The notes: a model not told the origin generated them from the letters alone. 64,000 nucleotides of DNA from Chengkuizengella axinellae (GCF_030730905.1 NZ_JAVAMP010000009.1:1-64000); one strand, 5' to 3'. Shown: positions 45,804-55,949, numbered from the stretch's first letter. Numbers and translations are program-made.

Positions 45804-45826
45804 ATTATAGGGAGAAAACGTTATTT
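45804..45826 (-). promoter_or_regulatory. -10 box and possible cre site before the sugar ABC operon
   Basis: A perfect TATAAT (45809..45804, minus strand) lacks a good -35, as expected for an activated promoter. AGAAAACGTTATTT (45813-45826) matches the CcpA cre consensus at 12 of 14 positions by eye and overlaps the promoter. CcpA repression is plausible but not shown. Confidence 0.4.
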
Positions 45827-45934
45827 AAAGGGAGGTCTAAATAAAAAGATAAGGGGATAAAATTCTCTAATCATGAACAGTCCTCTGTTTCACAAGTGTT
45901 ATGAAAATCTATATCAACTTTTTTTGATTTTTTA

Positions 45935-47092
45935 TTGACAATAGCAAAGGAACTATTAATAAAACATGAGATCCCACTTCCAATAGAAGATGAATTACCT
46001 TTAGGAGGGGAAATTGTATCACAGTACTTAGCCCCATTAAGTAGCTTACCAGAGTTTAAACCACATATTCATTTAAATAGTAAAGTCATTTCTATTGGTA
46101 GAAAAGGTTTAGATAAAGTGAAAACATTTGGTCGAGAGGATATTCCATTTGTCATTCATGTTCAAGAAGGCAATGCATTTCATATGTATGAAACAAAAGC
46201 AGTGATAGATGCTACAGGTACATGGCAAAACCCAAATCCAATCGGATCTGGAGGCATTGATGCAGAAGGAGAACAAGAAGCTAAAAATCAAATTTATTAT
46301 GGTATCCCTGATGTGCTCGGCAAAAATCGCAAACGGTACGAAGGAAAAACCACATTAGTTGTGGGTGGAGGTCATTCAGCCATCAATGCTCTATTAGAGC
46401 TTGCTGAGCTACAAAAACAAAACGAAAACACAAAATTAGTTTGGGCTCTTAGAAAAAATACGCTTAGTGAAGCTTATGGAGGAAAAGAAAATGATGCACT
46501 TCCTGCCCGTGGTAAACTAGGATCACGCATTCAAGAGCTAGTTCAAACTGGAAAAGTCATAGTACACACACCATTGTATATTCACTCCATTCAAAGAGAC
46601 TCAAACCATAAATTAAGTGTTTTAGGTGTAAAAGATGATGAAAATCATATGATTTCTGGAATAGATGAAATCATTTCAAATACAGGTTCAAGACCTAACT
46701 TTAATATGCTTAAAGAGATAAGGCATGCAAGTGATCCTTCTTTAGAATCTGTACCTGAATTAGCTGAACTGATTGATCCAAATATTCATAGCTGTGGAAC
46801 AGTTAGACCTCATGGAGAGAAGGAGTTAAGACAACCTGAAAAAAACTTTTATATCATTGGAGCAAAAAGTTATGGTAGGGCACCTACTTTTTTATTAGCA
46901 ACTGGATATGAACAGGCTCGCTCTGTTGTTGCTTATTTAACAGGAGATATTGAAAGTTCGGAGCAAGTGCAATTAAGATTACCTGAAACTGGAGTATGCA
47001 GTATTTCTAATGTAAACAAAAAAGAAGCTACAGATAATGCAAGTTGCGATTCTGAGCAATTAGAAGGAAAAACAACTGTGGGATGTTGTTAA
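45935..47092 (+). pseudogene. 5'-truncated FAD/NAD(P)-dependent oxidoreductase gene
   Basis: The 385-codon frame begins TIAKELLIKHEIPLPIEDE with a TTG and no ribosome site. It retains the NAD(P)-binding loop TTLVVGGGHSAINALLE and the later FAD region up to IIGAKSYGRAPTFLLATGYEQARSV (key residues GxKSYGR). Related flavoproteins of about 450-480 residues carry an N-terminal GxGxxG FAD loop and a WGHVRMFSPW-like segment before this point (recalled from family knowledge). Those roughly 90 residues are absent and no such coding is seen upstream. A gene broken at its 5' end is the simplest reading; an alternative start could still give a soluble fragment. Confidence 0.7.
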
Positions 47093-47154
47093 AACAAACA
47101 TTAAAGTAATTTTCTTAATCTAGCAAACTTTATATATTGAGGAAGAAAAATGTA

Positions 47155-47200
47155 GAGACAGAGGCAAATGAAGAAACAATGTTCATTTGTTCTTTGTCTC
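47155..47200 (+). terminator. terminator after the truncated flavoprotein gene
   Basis: GAGACA-led arm (47155-47172) pairs imperfectly with 47182-47200 ending TTTGTCTC, then ATTTTTATT. It lies about 60 bp after the stop. The remaining spacer to 47408 has no recognised feature. Confidence 0.65.
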
Positions 47201-47408
47201 ATTTTTATTCATAAGCTTTTTCGATTACCTATGTATATACATACCTATTTTTTACGACAATTTCATATTTATAATATCTTTTTTTCTCACCTCTCTATCA
47301 AATTGATGCTAAAATGTGTTATAAATATTCATCACACAATAGATTTCATTTCTATCTCCATGGTATTATTACCCATATATAAAACTCTTTTTAATAAAGG
47401 TGATATAA

Positions 47409-48029
47409 ATGCCATGGCCAATGACACATTTTTCAGTTGCTTTTCAATATCTAGAACATCCAGATCCAGCATTTCTTCTTGGCAGCATCGCCCCCGATGC
47501 TGTATTAGTGCGTGATAACGATATTAAGGGAAAAGTTAAATCTCATTTAGGGAAAAATCCGAATATAGAGGATTATTTTAATTTCATTCGTATTAACAAA
47601 GGAGATGAAATAATAGATCAACAATATTCTCAATTTCTTTTAGGATATATTGCTCATATATTCGTAGATTTAAAATGGGCTGAGCTAAAACTTAAAATAT
47701 CAAATCACGATGTATCACTGAAAGATCGATTATGGCAAGAAGAAAATCAAATGGATTTCCACCTATATCGTACAGTAGAATGGAAAAATCAATTAGTAAA
47801 AGATATTAAAAACTCTCCCCTATTGCAGTTAGATGGATTATATGAAATAAATGAATTAGAAAAATGGAGACACAAGATTTTTGAATGGCTAGAAAATCCA
47901 AATCATGAGCCTAAAATTCAAAATGAATACATAACAATGGATAGAGTTGACAGCTTTGTTAAACAATCAACTGAAGATCTGAAGGAATTGTTTCATGAAT
48001 TACAAGTAGATTTAGATTTTAATATGTAA
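47409..48029 (+). CDS. zinc-dependent phospholipase C-like protein
   Basis: A 206-residue protein with MTHFSVAFQY, FLLGSIAPDAVLVRD and FLLGYIAHIFVDLKW. These are the His/Asp metal-ligand segments of the Zn_dep_PLPC family (alpha-toxin-like fold). Without a signal peptide it is probably cytoplasmic, and its real substrate is unknown. AAGGTGAT ribosome site just before the ATG. Convergent with the small membrane gene at 48046. Confidence 0.75.
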   Translation: MPWPMTHFSVAFQYLEHPDPAFLLGSIAPDAVLVRDNDIKGKVKSHLGKNPNIEDYFNFIRINKGDEIIDQQYSQFLLGYIAHIFVDLKWAELKLKISNHDVSLKDRLWQEENQMDFHLYRTVEWKNQLVKDIKNSPLLQLDGLYEINELEKWRHKIFEWLENPNHEPKIQNEYITMDRVDSFVKQSTEDLKELFHELQVDLDFNM

Positions 48030-48045
48030 TCTCTAACTATTGACG

Positions 48046-48354
48046 TTACCAGTATAAAGTTCCACTTAACCTAGTTAGTATTTTAAGAATAATGATAACA
48101 ATGATAAAAATACATAGACAAATAAATAGAAAGTCACTATTTGAACTCTGTCTCATGTCAGAGTCATTTCTCTTTTTATGATAGATATGACTGATTATGT
48201 ATAACAACAAACCTCCAACTACAATGGAAGTAAGCCACTTTATAAAACTTACATCATTAACAAACAATTGTATTGAAGCAAACAAAACAAAAACTAAATA
48301 TATACTGGACAACAAAACATATATTACTCGATAAGCCACAGCAACCATCCCCAT
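48046..48354 (-). CDS. small hypothetical membrane protein
   Basis: A 102-residue protein with three hydrophobic segments (VIYVLLSSIYLVFVLFASI, WLTSIVVGGLLLYIISHIY, FLFICLCIFIIVIIILKIL) and a basic/acidic loop between the second and third. No family recognised. The ATG at 48354 has no strong ribosome site, so this call is less sure than its neighbours. Confidence 0.45.
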   Translation of the reverse strand: MGMVAVAYRVIYVLLSSIYLVFVLFASIQLFVNDVSFIKWLTSIVVGGLLLYIISHIYHKKRNDSDMRQSSNSDFLFICLCIFIIVIIILKILTRLSGTLYW

Positions 48355-48726
48355 ATTTTTGGAATTGGAACATTTAGACTAACCCTTGTAAATATATATT
48401 TAATGTTTCATAAAATATGATAAAGTGTGTATTTTTTATTATTCTAAAATATAAAATAATCTTCACTTTTTTGGAGTGTATAAAATAAATAATCCATAAT
48501 CAATTCCATTCATTTTTTCTCATCACGTCCTTATCTACTTTTTTATCACATTCTATATACTGTAAATCATTGTTCTCACCTGCTTAAGTCATCTACTATT
48601 GCTAAAAAACTTACTTTCCATATATTATAAATATAATCTTTGGAATAAGTGAACTTATGGAAAATTCAACGTTTAAGAAGATAAAAGAATAACAACTTTT
48701 ATTTAATATCGGAGGATAACAAATCA
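48355..48726 (+). promoter_or_regulatory. intergenic region with probable Nudix promoter
   Basis: In this 372-bp gap TTGCTA (48599-48604), an 18-bp spacer and TATTAT (48623-48628) form a plausible sigma-A promoter for the Nudix gene. Nothing else was recognised. Confidence 0.4.
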
Positions 48727-49134
48727 ATGAAACCACCAAAACATATTATTTCAGCAGCAACCATCGTAATAAATGAACATAAAGAAATTTTATTAATAAA
48801 GGGTCCTCGTAGAGGGTGGGAAATGCCAGGTGGACAAGTTGAAGAAGGAGAGTCCTTGGAAGATGCAGCAATCAGGGAAACAAAAGAAGAGTCTGGTATA
48901 GATATTGAAGTCACCAAATTTTGTGGCATATTTCAAAATGTAAATGGTTCTATATGTAACACATTATTCTTAGCTAAACCAATTGGAGGAGAACCGACAA
49001 CAAGTTCGGAGAGTATTGAAGTAGGTTTTTTCCCTATCGAAAAAGCCTTAGAAATGGTAACATGGAAAAATTTTAGACAAAGAATTGAATATTGTTTAAC
49101 TGAAGATCTCCACCCTTTTTACATTACATTTTGA
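48727..49134 (+). CDS. Nudix hydrolase
   Basis: A 135-residue protein with a complete Nudix box, GGQVEEGESLEDAAIRETKE followed by ESGI (G-x5-E-x7-REUxEExGU pattern). It hydrolyses a nucleoside diphosphate linked to X; the X is not predictable. GGAGGAT ribosome site. Confidence 0.88.
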   Translation: MKPPKHIISAATIVINEHKEILLIKGPRRGWEMPGGQVEEGESLEDAAIRETKEESGIDIEVTKFCGIFQNVNGSICNTLFLAKPIGGEPTTSSESIEVGFFPIEKALEMVTWKNFRQRIEYCLTEDLHPFYITF

Positions 49135-49204
49135 TTCATAATAATTAATTCAAAGGATGATGAACCCCTTTAATACTCACTTTATAGTGTCACAATAAAT
49201 TAGT

Positions 49205-49243
49205 AAAAAGCTGTCTACCTTTATTAATGGTAGACAGCTTTTT
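49205..49243. terminator. bidirectional terminator, Nudix / carboxypeptidase
   Basis: A perfect 15-bp stem (AAAAAGCTGTCTACC with GGTAGACAGCTTTTT, 9-nt loop) lies between the two convergent genes. The A5/T5 ends act as U-tracts both ways. Confidence 0.9.
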
Positions 49244-49248
49244 ATTAT

Positions 49249-51150
49249 CTAATCTATATTAAGGTTTGTTGCTGCTATGATTTCTTGTTCAATTTTCAAA
49301 TCATCTACTCCCGCTTCAACAAGACTTCCACCACTCGCATCTGCTGCTTCGAACTGAATCTGAATGGTTTGGCCTGCATAAGGAGATAAATCTAATGTTT
49401 GATAAGACCAACTTGCATCTTGGTCCACTCCTGCTCCTAGTTCTTCAAACAGAGTATCCCCAGAACCATTTTCTAGGATTACACTTACTGAGAAATAATC
49501 TGCATTAGTGGCATTTGAATAGTGGCTGAAATAACTATAGAAGGATAAAGATAAATTTCCGTCTGCTGGTAATGTTATTTCAGGTGAACGAATGGTTGTA
49601 TTTCCATTGTCTATATCATTGGCTCCGACTGAGCTTCCTGCACTTGCTCCTGTCACTAATCCAAAACTTCCACTAGTTGTCGTTCCTAACTGTTTTGGTC
49701 CACTATAATCAGTAGATTGAGGGTTAGCGCGTTCCCAATTTCCAGTAGTGGCAGAATCACTTCCGTTAGGGTCTGATGTCCACCCTTTATTAGATTCAAA
49801 ATCATCTTCAAAAATAATCTCTGTATTGCCTCCTCCCCCATCATCTCCGCAATATTGCCCAGCCTTTCCAATCACATCATATGGGCAATCTGCTTTATCT
49901 GTTAAGTATAATACAGCATCTTTATTACGAGCTGTTTCTGCTGCGATAACCTCATCTGGAGGGTAAAACCCTGGATTAGATGATACTGGGTACATTTCAA
50001 ATGTAAATGAAAAGATATTGTGTTCTCCAAATGTCCAATCTGTCATGTCTCCGTCCGTAATATATAAATCACTAGACTGTTGAGGAGTATATCCGTTTGT
50101 ATTTGCCATAGCATTAGCCATCGTAACCATAACATCATGTTCATCTTGTGTCATGTCACTAGGCACATCTGTATACGTATAACCATAAGGATACAAAATT
50201 AATTCGCCATAGGTATGGAAACTGACCGCAGTTGAAATCTGCTGCTCACCATTCACGACCCTGCTATCCACGAAATTTCGGAATGCATTCGTTTCAGGGG
50301 CTGAGAAAGGACTACTTCCTCTGTATGTATCACTATACGTGTTCCCGCTGGAACCTCCACAGCATCCCCAATTGTAGCCATAATTTCGATTTAAATCTGT
50401 ACCAACATAACTGGAACCATTATTCGTTTGACGGTTTTTACGCCACATATCGTAGGTATCATTCCTTATATCATATTCGCCTCCATCAGGATTTAAATTA
50501 AATACGATATAAATTTCTCTATTATCAACTAACTCTGTAATTTGAGCATCTGTACCATAATTGTCTGTGAATAAGTCCAATAAATACAATGTCATTTCTA
50601 CTGTTAAGTGCTCACGAGCATGATGAAGACCAACATATAACACTTCAGGTTCATCTTCATCTTGCATAGGGTTATCACTAATTTTAACAGCCCAAAGCTC
50701 TCTGTTTTCGAATGATTGACCTACACTAAATTTTTCGACTATATTTGGATGGTCTAGAGCTGCTTGATCAATAACCTGCGCCATCTCATCATAATTGTGA
50801 AAGTCAGCATCAGAAATTGGAAAATCCAGTGCCTGCAATTGTTCACCAGTTTGTTCAGTTAACGGATAATCCAGCTTTTGCAATTCTTCCACTTCTAATG
50901 GATGAGCAATGACAACTACATAATCCTCTCCAATTTCTTCGATGATAACCCCTGTTCTTGCAATTTCAGTTCGATCTTCTTTTGTTGTAACATTATCAAT
51001 TCTTAAAGTAGTTCTTTCCTCTTTTTCTTTCTTTTTTTCATCTTGTTTTGCATCTACAACTGAAAAGACGGGTGTAATGAGTGGAGTTGCTACTAGACAT
51101 AACATAAGTATTCCTGTAAATAATAAACGTAAACCTTTAAATCTCCTCAT
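49249..51150 (-). CDS. secreted M14 zinc carboxypeptidase
   Basis: A ~633-residue exported protein. The ATG at 51150 is 6 nt from AAGGAGG and begins a signal peptide ([20 protein letters not shown]). A propeptide-like region leads to the M14 domain: zinc ligands in [12 protein letters not shown] (HxxE) and SFHTYGE, substrate residues in [10 protein letters not shown] and catalytic Glu in FTFEMYP. A C-terminal ~150-residue beta-sandwich (DDFESNKGW...[10 protein letters not shown]) resembles the MAM-like domain of immune inhibitor A proteins. Extracellular protein digestion is likely. A lone GACTTTAGTC lies 90 bp upstream. Confidence 0.88.
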   Translation of the reverse strand: MRRFKGLRLLFTGILMLCLVATPLITPVFSVVDAKQDEKKKEKEERTTLRIDNVTTKEDRTEIARTGVIIEEIGEDYVVVIAHPLEVEELQKLDYPLTEQTGEQLQALDFPISDADFHNYDEMAQVIDQAALDHPNIVEKFSVGQSFENRELWAVKISDNPMQDEDEPEVLYVGLHHAREHLTVEMTLYLLDLFTDNYGTDAQITELVDNREIYIVFNLNPDGGEYDIRNDTYDMWRKNRQTNNGSSYVGTDLNRNYGYNWGCCGGSSGNTYSDTYRGSSPFSAPETNAFRNFVDSRVVNGEQQISTAVSFHTYGELILYPYGYTYTDVPSDMTQDEHDVMVTMANAMANTNGYTPQQSSDLYITDGDMTDWTFGEHNIFSFTFEMYPVSSNPGFYPPDEVIAAETARNKDAVLYLTDKADCPYDVIGKAGQYCGDDGGGGNTEIIFEDDFESNKGWTSDPNGSDSATTGNWERANPQSTDYSGPKQLGTTTSGSFGLVTGASAGSSVGANDIDNGNTTIRSPEITLPADGNLSLSFYSYFSHYSNATNADYFSVSVILENGSGDTLFEELGAGVDQDASWSYQTLDLSPYAGQTIQIQFEAADASGGSLVEAGVDDLKIEQEIIAATNLNID

Positions 51151-51239
51151 TTTCATCCTCCTTCTAGTGATTTTCAAAACATCTTATTCCTTTACAAATA
51201 TAAATATGTATAATTATGGAAATAAAACTAGAAATTTGG

Positions 51240-51249
51240 GACTTTAGTC
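51240..51249. promoter_or_regulatory. isolated GACT-N2-AGTC palindrome, site E
   Basis: GACTTTAGTC upstream of the M14 gene. About one such 8-base match is expected by chance in 64 kb, so this single copy is weak evidence for membership in the TetR regulon. Confidence 0.2.
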
Positions 51250-51429
51250 TCTGAAAAAATAAAATTACAGCTTTCAATATGAAGGAAAAAATTTCTTGTA
51301 GCCATAGATCACTTTTAACACATGACTATGGATCTAATTTCTTATACTTGTGGTTAAACATTATTTTTCATTTAGGTGATTTAGTTAGACAGTTCATGGA
51401 TGAACTGATCTCTGTATGACCATGCAAAA

Positions 51430-51468
51430 AAACCTCCAAAACCACTTTTCTAGTGATTTTGAAGGTTT
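51430..51468 (-). terminator. terminator of the spoIIIA operon
   Basis: AAACCTCCAAAACCACT (51430-51446) pairs with AGTGATTTTGAAGGTTT (51452-51468) with two mismatches. On the minus strand a T-run follows. It lies 20 bp after the spoIIIAH stop. Confidence 0.75.
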
Positions 51469-51486
51469 CTTAATTGTAATTTGTTC

Positions 51487-52152
51487 TTATTGTCTAACTG
51501 TAACTGTAACCTGCCCAGGTTTTATTTCTAATTGACTTACAACTAAATCGATAATTGAAACAGCTTCACTAGTTTCTATCTTACTTGTTTGTACCTCTAC
51601 CTTCCAACGATCATTCTCTTCCGTCACGACAGCTTCAGGATAAGTCTGCATTAATTGCTCCTCTATATAATCCACCTTAGTTCCTTTATCTTCCACAACT
51701 TGCAAGTCATCATAAGCTTTTGATACAACTTCAGCATTCTCAGCAGTATCAATGACTGCCATTAAATTTTCTATTTCTCTACCTATTTCTTCAGTTCGTT
51801 GTAATTTAGTAGCAGTATAATAATCAGCACCTAAATCTTGTTCTTGTAGTTGAATTAATATTTCTTCATCTGTTTTAGCTGTTGTTTCTTCATTTGTTTC
51901 CATAACCATTTCTTCAGAAGTCGTCGTTTCTTCTGAAACCACATTTTCACTTAACCACTCTAATGAATCTTCATCAGAAATAATACTAGAATCCATCGTA
52001 ATGTCAGTTGACTCTCCTTCATTCATATCAGCTGTAATATCTCCTGCCAAATCCACTTCGTTAACATCCTCAGTAAATAAGTAATACCCTGACAACACCA
52101 CCATAATACTTAACATAGATACTAGCCATATTGTTTGTCTTCTTGATCTCAT
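51487..52152 (-). CDS. spoIIIAH: stage III sporulation protein AH
   Basis: A 221-residue single-pass membrane protein: basic N-terminus, TM helix (IWLVSMLSIMVVLSGYYLF), acidic linker, then a C-terminal ring-building domain (YSCJ/FliF-like). It is made in the mother cell and binds forespore SpoIIQ across the engulfing membranes. Last gene of the operon, 109 bp after spoIIIAG. The linker is notably rich in Glu and Thr. Confidence 0.9.
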   Translation of the reverse strand: MRSRRQTIWLVSMLSIMVVLSGYYLFTEDVNEVDLAGDITADMNEGESTDITMDSSIISDEDSLEWLSENVVSEETTTSEEMVMETNEETTAKTDEEILIQLQEQDLGADYYTATKLQRTEEIGREIENLMAVIDTAENAEVVSKAYDDLQVVEDKGTKVDYIEEQLMQTYPEAVVTEENDRWKVEVQTSKIETSEAVSIIDLVVSQLEIKPGQVTVTVRQ

Positions 52153-52261
52153 TGTTTGACCTCCTAATAAATAATTAATATTATTTTTTTCTTCTATATA
52201 AAGTAACTTCCATCCATAGATTTTTTCCTCCCTATAGAAGGTTAGTTAAACGTTTCATTGT

Positions 52262-52900
52262 TTAATTTTGTTTTCTTGGCACAACCTGAATGCGATGAGC
52301 AGGAACTTCCAGCCCTTTTCGAACAGAATCCAAAATCATTTCCTTGACTGTTAAATTTTCTGCACCTTGTGCCACAACTAACACACCACGAATTGGGGGA
52401 TTAATTTTCTTTTCAATAATAGGTGTCTCATTACCTGAGAGCACAACTTCACCGCTTCTAGATACATCTGTAATGTTTCTTGTCGCACCATTTGTATCTT
52501 TTTCAGTTGTAGTCTGTTGCGAATCCCTTCTATTTTCAACTACTACCATTTCCTCTGTTGAATCAATAGTAACCATTACATCAACATTTCCAACCCCTAC
52601 TATTTTTTCTAAGATTTCTTTTAATTCCATCTCATAATGTTCTTCATATTCAGCGAATGGTGAATTTTGTTTATCTCCTCCCATTACGGGTTCACTTGTG
52701 ATCTCTGGGGAGGCACGATCACTTTGAGAGTCTTCACCAATTGTATCTACGTTAATAAATGAATTCAGTATCATCAGCATCACGCCAACTAAACCTATGA
52801 TAAGCAACCATCTAAAGGTTTGTATGCGTTTTTCTCCCCCTTTTCCACCTCCTACCCATTTTTCAATAAATCCTAGTAGCTTTCCCAAAGTTAACTCCAC
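52262..52900 (-). CDS. spoIIIAG: stage III sporulation protein AG
   Basis: A 212-residue protein: TM helix (WLLIIGLVGVMLMILNSFI) and an extracellular ring domain with ILEKIVGVGNVDVMVTIDS and NPPIRGVLVVAQGAENL, matching the SpoIIIAG ring monomer. It forms the large mother-cell ring of the SpoIIIA-SpoIIQ channel. 5 bp from spoIIIAF. Confidence 0.92.
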   Translation of the reverse strand: MELTLGKLLGFIEKWVGGGKGGEKRIQTFRWLLIIGLVGVMLMILNSFINVDTIGEDSQSDRASPEITSEPVMGGDKQNSPFAEYEEHYEMELKEILEKIVGVGNVDVMVTIDSTEEMVVVENRRDSQQTTTEKDTNGATRNITDVSRSGEVVLSGNETPIIEKKINPPIRGVLVVAQGAENLTVKEMILDSVRKGLEVPAHRIQVVPRKQN

Positions 52901-52905
52901 CTCCT

Positions 52906-53610
52906 TTATAACCCATGTTGGGATTCATATATCACATTTATTTGATCTGAAGAAATGTCCCACTGACTCACTAAAAAAGAAGTGACTTCTATTTCAAGTT
53001 GTTTCATTTCCTCAGTTGTTTCCCCTGCCTTATTAGACTGTTCATCAACATCATTTAAATCATTTTCACCCATATCATTTAATTGAATATCAATAACAAC
53101 TGGTTGAACTTCCTCGATAGGTTGTATTTCAGATGCATCCAATGTGCTATTTGTTTCTGTTTGTGATTTTAGTATGATGGTCATCTCATTCACTTTAGGC
53201 TCATTGTTAGCTTCAATAGACAAATCTACATTTACACTTTGAACAGCTAACGACATTTGCTCTACTAATTGTGTATATACCATTTCTTCTATTTTTGTTT
53301 GGACAATTTGGTTTGTCTGCTGCTCATTTTTACCTTTTAACGTTTCTCCCTCTTCTACTATGTTTGACATGGGTTCATATCCATTGGTATTAATATCTTC
53401 AAGCTGAAACTCGTTGTTTAATTGCTCAAAATCCCATTCCACCTTCAAAAGTGAAACGACTGGGGATAAAATTGTCATAAGGATGAATAAGCTGATAACC
53501 ACCTTTACATAACGCTGCATTTTATTACTTGGTAAAATTAAATCTACAAAGCTTGCAAGAAGAATGACTAGTATTATTTCTCTTAACCAACTGCTTAACC
53601 AGTGCAGCAA
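52906..53610 (-). CDS. spoIIIAF: stage III sporulation protein AF
   Basis: A 234-residue protein with two N-terminal TM helices (IILVILLASFVDLIL; VVISLFILMTILSPVVSLL) and a C-terminal domain related to ring-building folds. Middle part is longer and more acidic than I recall for B. subtilis. Part of the SpoIIIA complex. Confidence 0.9.
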   Translation of the reverse strand: MLHWLSSWLREIILVILLASFVDLILPSNKMQRYVKVVISLFILMTILSPVVSLLKVEWDFEQLNNEFQLEDINTNGYEPMSNIVEEGETLKGKNEQQTNQIVQTKIEEMVYTQLVEQMSLAVQSVNVDLSIEANNEPKVNEMTIILKSQTETNSTLDASEIQPIEEVQPVVIDIQLNDMGENDLNDVDEQSNKAGETTEEMKQLEIEVTSFLVSQWDISSDQINVIYESQHGL

Positions 53611-53628
53611 TTTTATTCCCTTCCTTCG

Positions 53629-54798
53629 TTACCTCATCATGACAGAAACATTTCCAGCTGTAATAATGATTGTGATGGCTAGAAAAAACATCAACCCAAC
53701 GGCTGCCAATGCTGCAAATACATAGATCATGCTTTTACCAATTGTAAAAAGACAGTTAACAATGGGACTATCTCCCAGAGGCTGCATGATCGCTGCGGAT
53801 AAGTTATATATTAAAGCCAATGTTAAGATCTTAATGGCTGGAAACACACATAGAAAAATAATAATGACAACCCCTACTAAACCAATTGCATTTTTCACTA
53901 AGAGAGAAGCTCCTATGACAGTATCTGAAGCATCCGAAAACATTCTCCCAATGACTGGTACAAAGTTGCTTGTCACATATTTTGCAGTTCGAATAGTGAC
54001 CCCATCACTAACTGCGCTTGTCGCACCTTGTACAGAAATGACACCTAAGAAAACAGTCACCAATGCTCCAAAAATGCCTACACTGATATTTCGAAGTAAA
54101 TCTGCCAATTGACTTACCTTGTATTTTTCAGATATTGAGCTCACGATGTGCAGCACTGCTGAGAAAAACAATAATGGAAATACAACGGTATAAATTAATG
54201 TCCCAGTTGTATGAATCATGAAGATAATGAGTGGATGCATAATCGATGCTGAAGCGAAACTCCCCATAGACACTAGCAATGTTAACAGCAGAGGGATCAT
54301 AGCAATCATAAAATGGATCATATTTTCAATTGCCTCTTTAGCATAACCAATCGCTACAGTGAAGCTATTAATCACAATAATTACGAGTACTATATAAGCG
54401 ATTGCATAGGCTACTTTGCTTACTGAATTTCTCTCGAATGCACTTTGCAATGTCTCTAGTACCATACTGAACACAGCTAGAATAACAATCGTAACTAAAA
54501 GCTTTCCATTATATAAAATTTCATGAAAGAAATATTGAAGCAATCCTTTAAATATTTGAGAAATACTGAATCCTTCTCCACCTGGGAGAATCATGTCCAT
54601 AAAACTAGGATTATTTCCCGGAAAATAACCACCATACTCCTGAAGCAGCTTCTTCCAATATTGTTCTACTTGATCTGTATTTAAATTTTCAGTTGTTTCT
54701 TTCATAATGATGTCTGTAGGAGAATCAGCATATATAACCTCTCCCCCTAAAAATATGAATCCTAAAATCAGTAGTATATATCGGATTAAGCGAGCCAT
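53629..54798 (-). CDS. spoIIIAE: stage III sporulation protein AE
   Basis: A 389-residue polytopic membrane protein, with a signal-like N-terminus and about eight TM segments. The ATG at 54798 (MARLIRYILLI) has a GGGAGATG site; the open frame upstream overlaps spoIIIAD. It is the major membrane component of the SpoIIIA export-like apparatus. Confidence 0.92.
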   Translation of the reverse strand: MARLIRYILLILGFIFLGGEVIYADSPTDIIMKETTENLNTDQVEQYWKKLLQEYGGYFPGNNPSFMDMILPGGEGFSISQIFKGLLQYFFHEILYNGKLLVTIVILAVFSMVLETLQSAFERNSVSKVAYAIAYIVLVIIVINSFTVAIGYAKEAIENMIHFMIAMIPLLLTLLVSMGSFASASIMHPLIIFMIHTTGTLIYTVVFPLLFFSAVLHIVSSISEKYKVSQLADLLRNISVGIFGALVTVFLGVISVQGATSAVSDGVTIRTAKYVTSNFVPVIGRMFSDASDTVIGASLLVKNAIGLVGVVIIIFLCVFPAIKILTLALIYNLSAAIMQPLGDSPIVNCLFTIGKSMIYVFAALAAVGLMFFLAITIIITAGNVSVMMR

Positions 54799-54814
54799 CT
54801 TTTCATCTCCCAAA

Positions 54815-55213
54815 TTAGGTAGGCAACAGTTTGATAATTGTTTCAATAATGACTGTTATAATTGGTATCGCCATGTATAAAATAAGTATTTTTCCAGCTA
54901 ATTCAATTTTAGAAGCTATGGATTCATGACCAGCATCTCTGACAATTTGTGAACCAAACTCTGCAATGTAAGCTATCCCAATAATTTTTAAAATGGTTTT
55001 CAAAAATACCATATCTATATTTGATTGTTCGGCTAACTTTTCCAGTAATTGAATAATAGAAGATATCTTCCCAATTAAAAAAAGAAAAATGATAACACCA
55101 GTAAAGACCGTTAATAGAAAAGCGAACAGTGGCTTTTGCTCCTTGATGACAAGCGTTAGAATTGTTGCAATAATCCCAAGTCCTACGATTTGAATGATTT
55201 CCAAAGCATTCAC
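54815..55213 (-). CDS. spoIIIAD: stage III sporulation protein AD
   Basis: A 132-residue protein with four TM segments and the conserved IGIAYIAEFGSQIVRDAGHESIA region (key IAEFGSQ, RDAG). Directly adjacent to spoIIIAC. Confidence 0.93.
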   Translation of the reverse strand: MNALEIIQIVGLGIIATILTLVIKEQKPLFAFLLTVFTGVIIFLFLIGKISSIIQLLEKLAEQSNIDMVFLKTILKIIGIAYIAEFGSQIVRDAGHESIASKIELAGKILILYMAIPIITVIIETIIKLLPT

Positions 55214-55417
55214 CTACTGAAAAAGAAAAATCGTCTTAATTTCTTGAAATAAATCATCTAAGAGTCGAATGACCATAAACAAAACGATTATGAAACCAAT
55301 CAACGTCGTCCAATGTGCTATATCTTCCTTACCCATCTGTTTTAAGACAGTGTGAATCATTGAAATTATGATTCCGATCCCTGCAATTTGAAAGATCATA
55401 TTAATATCTACATTCAT
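55214..55417 (-). CDS. spoIIIAC: stage III sporulation protein AC
   Basis: A 67-residue protein with two TM helices, starting MNVDINMIFQIAGIGI and ending FQEIKTIFLFQ, the family's usual length. Between spoIIIAB (12-bp gap) and spoIIIAD (0-bp gap). Confidence 0.93.
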   Translation of the reverse strand: MNVDINMIFQIAGIGIIISMIHTVLKQMGKEDIAHWTTLIGFIIVLFMVIRLLDDLFQEIKTIFLFQ

Positions 55418-55429
55418 TTATTTCACATC

Positions 55430-55948
55430 CTAAAGCATGATGATGACGACTAAGACTCCGATTAACATCCCTAAGCTGCGCCACATTTTTGCATATCTAT
55501 TTTGTTCATCCTTCGCCATTTCTTCTTCACTTTGCAGTTGAGTGATGGCTAAACGCAAATGCTTTATTTGATCTTCTCGATCAGAAATACCTAGGCTTGA
55601 CCCCACCTGCAGTATCATTTCCTTCTCTACATTTTTGAATGCTGTTTTTCTCCAATTCCTACTAAATACCTCTTGCCATGTATCGATTACAGTGGCACCA
55701 ATATGATCTACTAACTGCTGCTTAATTTGATAGAATATAGTTCCAATCGGGTCTGGTATGATGTTTGATATTTTCTCTAATGCATCTGGCAGTGGAGTGA
55801 AGCCGTAATGTATCTCTGTTTCTAATCGTTGTAATGCATGGATCATATGACGAATTTGTTTAGGACGATTGATATACTGATTAGCTTGATAAAACCCTAT
55901 CATTGTTCCTGAAAAGATAATAAAAATGGCACCAATGAGATTTAACAT
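55430..55948 (-). CDS. spoIIIAB: stage III sporulation protein AB
   Basis: A 172-residue protein with an N-terminal TM, a helical cytoplasmic domain (RLETEIHYGFTPLPDALEKI) and a C-terminal TM, the GspF-like arrangement of the family. One base after spoIIIAA. Confidence 0.93.
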   Translation of the reverse strand: MLNLIGAIFIIFSGTMIGFYQANQYINRPKQIRHMIHALQRLETEIHYGFTPLPDALEKISNIIPDPIGTIFYQIKQQLVDHIGATVIDTWQEVFSRNWRKTAFKNVEKEMILQVGSSLGISDREDQIKHLRLAITQLQSEEEMAKDEQNRYAKMWRSLGMLIGVLVVIIML

Positions 55949-55949
55949 G

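Noticed and set aside
47168-47515. 115-codon plus-strand frame before the phospholipase-like gene
   Set aside because: Begins in a terminator hairpin, has an unlikely composition and overlaps the real start of the phospholipase-like gene in another frame.
50232-50501. 89-codon plus-strand frame inside the carboxypeptidase gene
   Set aside because: Antisense to the zinc-peptidase catalytic domain; rich in His/Tyr as expected for a shadow frame.
51240-51249. GACTTTAGTC before the M14 peptidase as a member of the TetR regulon
   Set aside because: Single 8-base match, about one expected by chance, far from the cluster and before an unrelated gene; kept only as a weak feature.
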